Positions 13,697 through 15,376 of a stretch of 15,376 nucleotides of DNA are shown here, in pieces. Within the stretch, counting starts at the first letter, position 1. Each line of letters starts with the position of its first letter. The translations under genes and the position numbers were made by a program. The DNA is from an uncultured Collinsella sp. (GTDB lineage Bacteria; Actinomycetota; Coriobacteriia; Coriobacteriales; Coriobacteriaceae): contig CABUMU010000042.1 of the NCBI GenBank assembly GCA_902492855.1, positions 1 through 15,376 on the forward strand. The letters are read 5' to 3'. The notes beneath the pieces are model-generated. The model searched no databases. It worked only from the letters and a program-made list of their open reading frames with translations, and was not told the origin of the DNA.

Positions 13697-13739
13697 AATT
13701 AAAGATATTATTGAAATACATGCTCTTAGCACAGGTTGG

Positions 13740-13759
13740 CCTCTCAGTAAACTGGGAGG
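13740..13759. other. Hairpin in the nadE leader
   Basis: CCTCTCAG (13740-13747) pairs with CTGGGAGG (13752-13759), one G-T pair, around a TAAA loop. No T-run follows, so it is not a typical terminator. Its right arm can instead pair with CCTCCAG (13821-13827), which lies between the nadE ribosome site and its GTG and includes the first base of that GTG. Confidence 0.35.
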
Positions 13760-13826
13760 TTGCTTTGGCTAGTTAGAGATATGTGAACGTCCGTTAGACT
13801 GAATCTCAGGGTAGAAGGGGCCTCCA

Positions 13827-15376
13827 GTGTCCAGATCAACAAGGCAATGCTGCGTTTCGGCTAATAAGAACGATGGCTTTTTGCGTGTGGCGGCGGCGTC
13901 GCCGCAGATTCGCGTTGCCGATGTCGAGGACAATGTCGAGGTTGCATTGGCGGCTGTTCGCGAGGCTGCCGAGCGCGGCGTTCGCGCGCTGGTGCTGCCC
14001 GAGCTCAACTTGTGCGGCTATACCGCGGCCGACCTGTTCCATAATCGCACACTGCTGCATGCCTGCGAGGCTGCTTTGGTGCATATCCTCGATGAGACTC
14101 GTGAGCTGCCGATTGTCTTTACCATCGGTCTTCCCGTTGCGGTTGCCGAGAATATCTACAACTGCGCCGCCGTGTGCTGCGCGGCGAGCTTTTGGGCCTC
14201 ACGGCCAAGAAGTATCTGCCCAACTATGGCGAGTTCTACGAGCGCCGCTGGTTTGCTCCGGCGCCCGCAGATCCTGTGTGGGTCGAGTTTGCCGGTCAGG
14301 GTCCGGTTCCGCTGGGTTCGGAGCTTGTCTACCGCTGCTGTGACGAGGGTGCCGAGGATATGGTGCTGGGCGTTGAGGTCTGCGAGGACCTGTGGGTGCC
14401 GGCGCCCCCTTCGACCGAGATGGCGCTTGCCGGTGCGACGGTGATCCTCAACCCGTCGGCCTCGGACGAGATTATCGGCAAGGCAGATTACCGACGCAGC
14501 CTCATATCCAACCAGAGCGCGCGCCTGTACTGTGCCTATGCCTATGCAGATGCGAGCGAGGGCGAGTCCACGACCGACATGGTCTTTGCGGGCGAGAACC
14601 TCGTCTACGAAAACGGATCTAAGCTCGCCGCGACGAAGCTCCTCACTTGCGATATGGCCGTTGCCGATGTTGACCTCGACCGTCTGGTTGCCGAGCGCCG
14701 TCGCTCGACAACGTGGACGCGCGCGGACGATGCGCCGGAGGCCACAACCGTTGAATTTTCGTTTGAGGGCGTGCTGGTAGACGAGCCTGTCCTGCGCGAT
14801 GCACTCGACATTGACCGTGTCTTCCCCCGCGCGCCCTTTGTGCCGGCTGACCATGGCGACCTGGCCGAGCGTTGCGAGACGATCCTCGATCTGCAGACTG
14901 CGGGCCTCAAGACCCGCCTTGCCCACACAGGTACCAAGGCTGCGGTCATCGGCCTTTCGGGCGGCTTGGACTCCACGCTAGCGCTGCTTGTGACCGTGCG
15001 CGCCTTCGATGCGCTGGGGCTGCCGCGCACCGGTATCACGGCTGTGTCCATGCCCGGCTTTGGCACCACGCACCGCACCAAGTCGAATGCCGAGTCGCTT
15101 GCCCGCGACCTGGGTGTGAGCTTCCGCGAGGTTTCGATCCACGCGACTGTGGAGCAGCACTTCAAGGACATTGAGCACGACCCGGCAGTTCAGGACGTGA
15201 CCTACGAGAACAGCCAGGCCCGCGAGCGCACGCAGATTCTGATGGACTTGGCCAACCAGGCTGGCGGTTTTGTCATCGGCACGGGCGACCTGTCGGAGCT
15301 GGCGCTCGGCTGGGCTACCTATAACGGCGACCACATGAGCATGTACGCCGTCAACGCGAGCGTGCCCAAGACGCTC
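13827..15376 (+). pseudogene. nadE: Glutamine-dependent NAD+ synthase (NadE), frameshifted and cut by window end
   Basis: Encodes a two-domain NAD+ synthetase: an N-terminal nitrilase-type glutaminase supplies ammonia to a C-terminal PP-loop domain that amidates deamido-NAD+. Visible in frame one: GFLRVAAASPQIRVADVEDN, then VLPELNLCGYTAADLF with the catalytic Glu. From 14180 the frame must shift by -1, after which it stays open to the window end: RGELLGLTAKKYLPNYGEFYE (catalytic Lys), GVEVCEDLW (catalytic Cys), GLSGGLDST (ATP loop, about 14953-14979), and GTGDLSELALGWATYNGDHMSMY. One extra C near 14180 (TGC TGC CGC GGC) restores continuity. The usual start just before NDGF is absent: the codon there is AAG. 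The only start with a ribosome site is GTG 13827 (GAAGGGG, 6 bp spacing), which adds a 15-residue unconserved extension. NadE is normally needed for growth, so an assembly error is as likely as decay. Confidence 0.85.

Noticed and set aside
9401..13872. AACGATTGC (9401) and AACGATGGC (13866) as direct repeats bounding the AT-rich block
   Set aside because: Only six contiguous bases match; too short to claim an attachment site or target duplication.
13873..14343. ATG at 13873 as start of a 156-codon gene
   Set aside because: It is out of frame with the conserved NadE sequence and gives an Arg/Cys/Ala-rich product, a shadow of nadE.
1..15376. tRNA, rRNA or CRISPR array
   Set aside because: No cloverleaf with a TTCRA-type arm, no rRNA-like stretch and no regularly spaced repeats were seen on reading both strands.

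Overview
The window looks like a chromosomal segment of a gut actinobacterium of the Coriobacteriia, most likely Collinsella or a close relative. This rests on the GC-rich coding style of most genes, the Actinobacteria-like housekeeping set (EttA, TcdA, glutamine-dependent NadE) and the mix of Amadori-sugar catabolism with Firmicutes-like accessory genes. The genus is an inference.

Layout. (1) 49-1895, + strand: an FrlB-type fructosamine-6-phosphate deglycase and an FrlD-type PfkB kinase, the end of an operon for fructoselysine-like compounds. (2) 1941-2168: a gene-free, MITE-like element with 28-bp terminal inverted repeats, ending 6 bp before the tatD stop codon. (3) 3769-2175, - strand: tcdA-tatD, tRNA t6A cyclisation and a TatD metal-dependent hydrolase. 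(4) 3949-4924, + strand: an SdpR-like ArsR repressor coupled to an SdpI-like immunity membrane protein, with a clear promoter and overlapping inverted repeat and a terminator behind. (5) 5109-6788: ettA with a strong terminator that may also serve the convergent gene. (6) 9250-6849, - strand: two unrecognised proteins, one with a long acidic/proline-rich linker between two small domains, the other a membrane-anchored protein with a Ser/Thr/Asn/Gln-rich tail. (7) 9425-13696, + strand: a visibly AT-richer accessory block. It holds a small conserved protein, a DUF2087 protein, an MFS exporter, a B12-binding radical SAM protein (split by a frameshift) and an acidic 36-residue peptide ending Cys-His, followed by a terminator. 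(8) 13827 to the window end: nadE, with an unusual start and a frameshift.

The most interesting part is region 7. Overlapping or tightly spaced genes encode a possible regulator, an exporter, a cobalamin-type radical SAM enzyme with two PqqD-like C-terminal modules, and, 13 bp after the enzyme, a tiny peptide with an excellent ribosome binding site. This is the logic of a ribosomally made, radical-SAM-modified peptide (RiPP) cassette. The peptide resembles no precursor I recognise.

Two genes (radical SAM and nadE) each look as if they lack a single base. That may reflect assembly errors or real decay. Both reading frames are otherwise well conserved.
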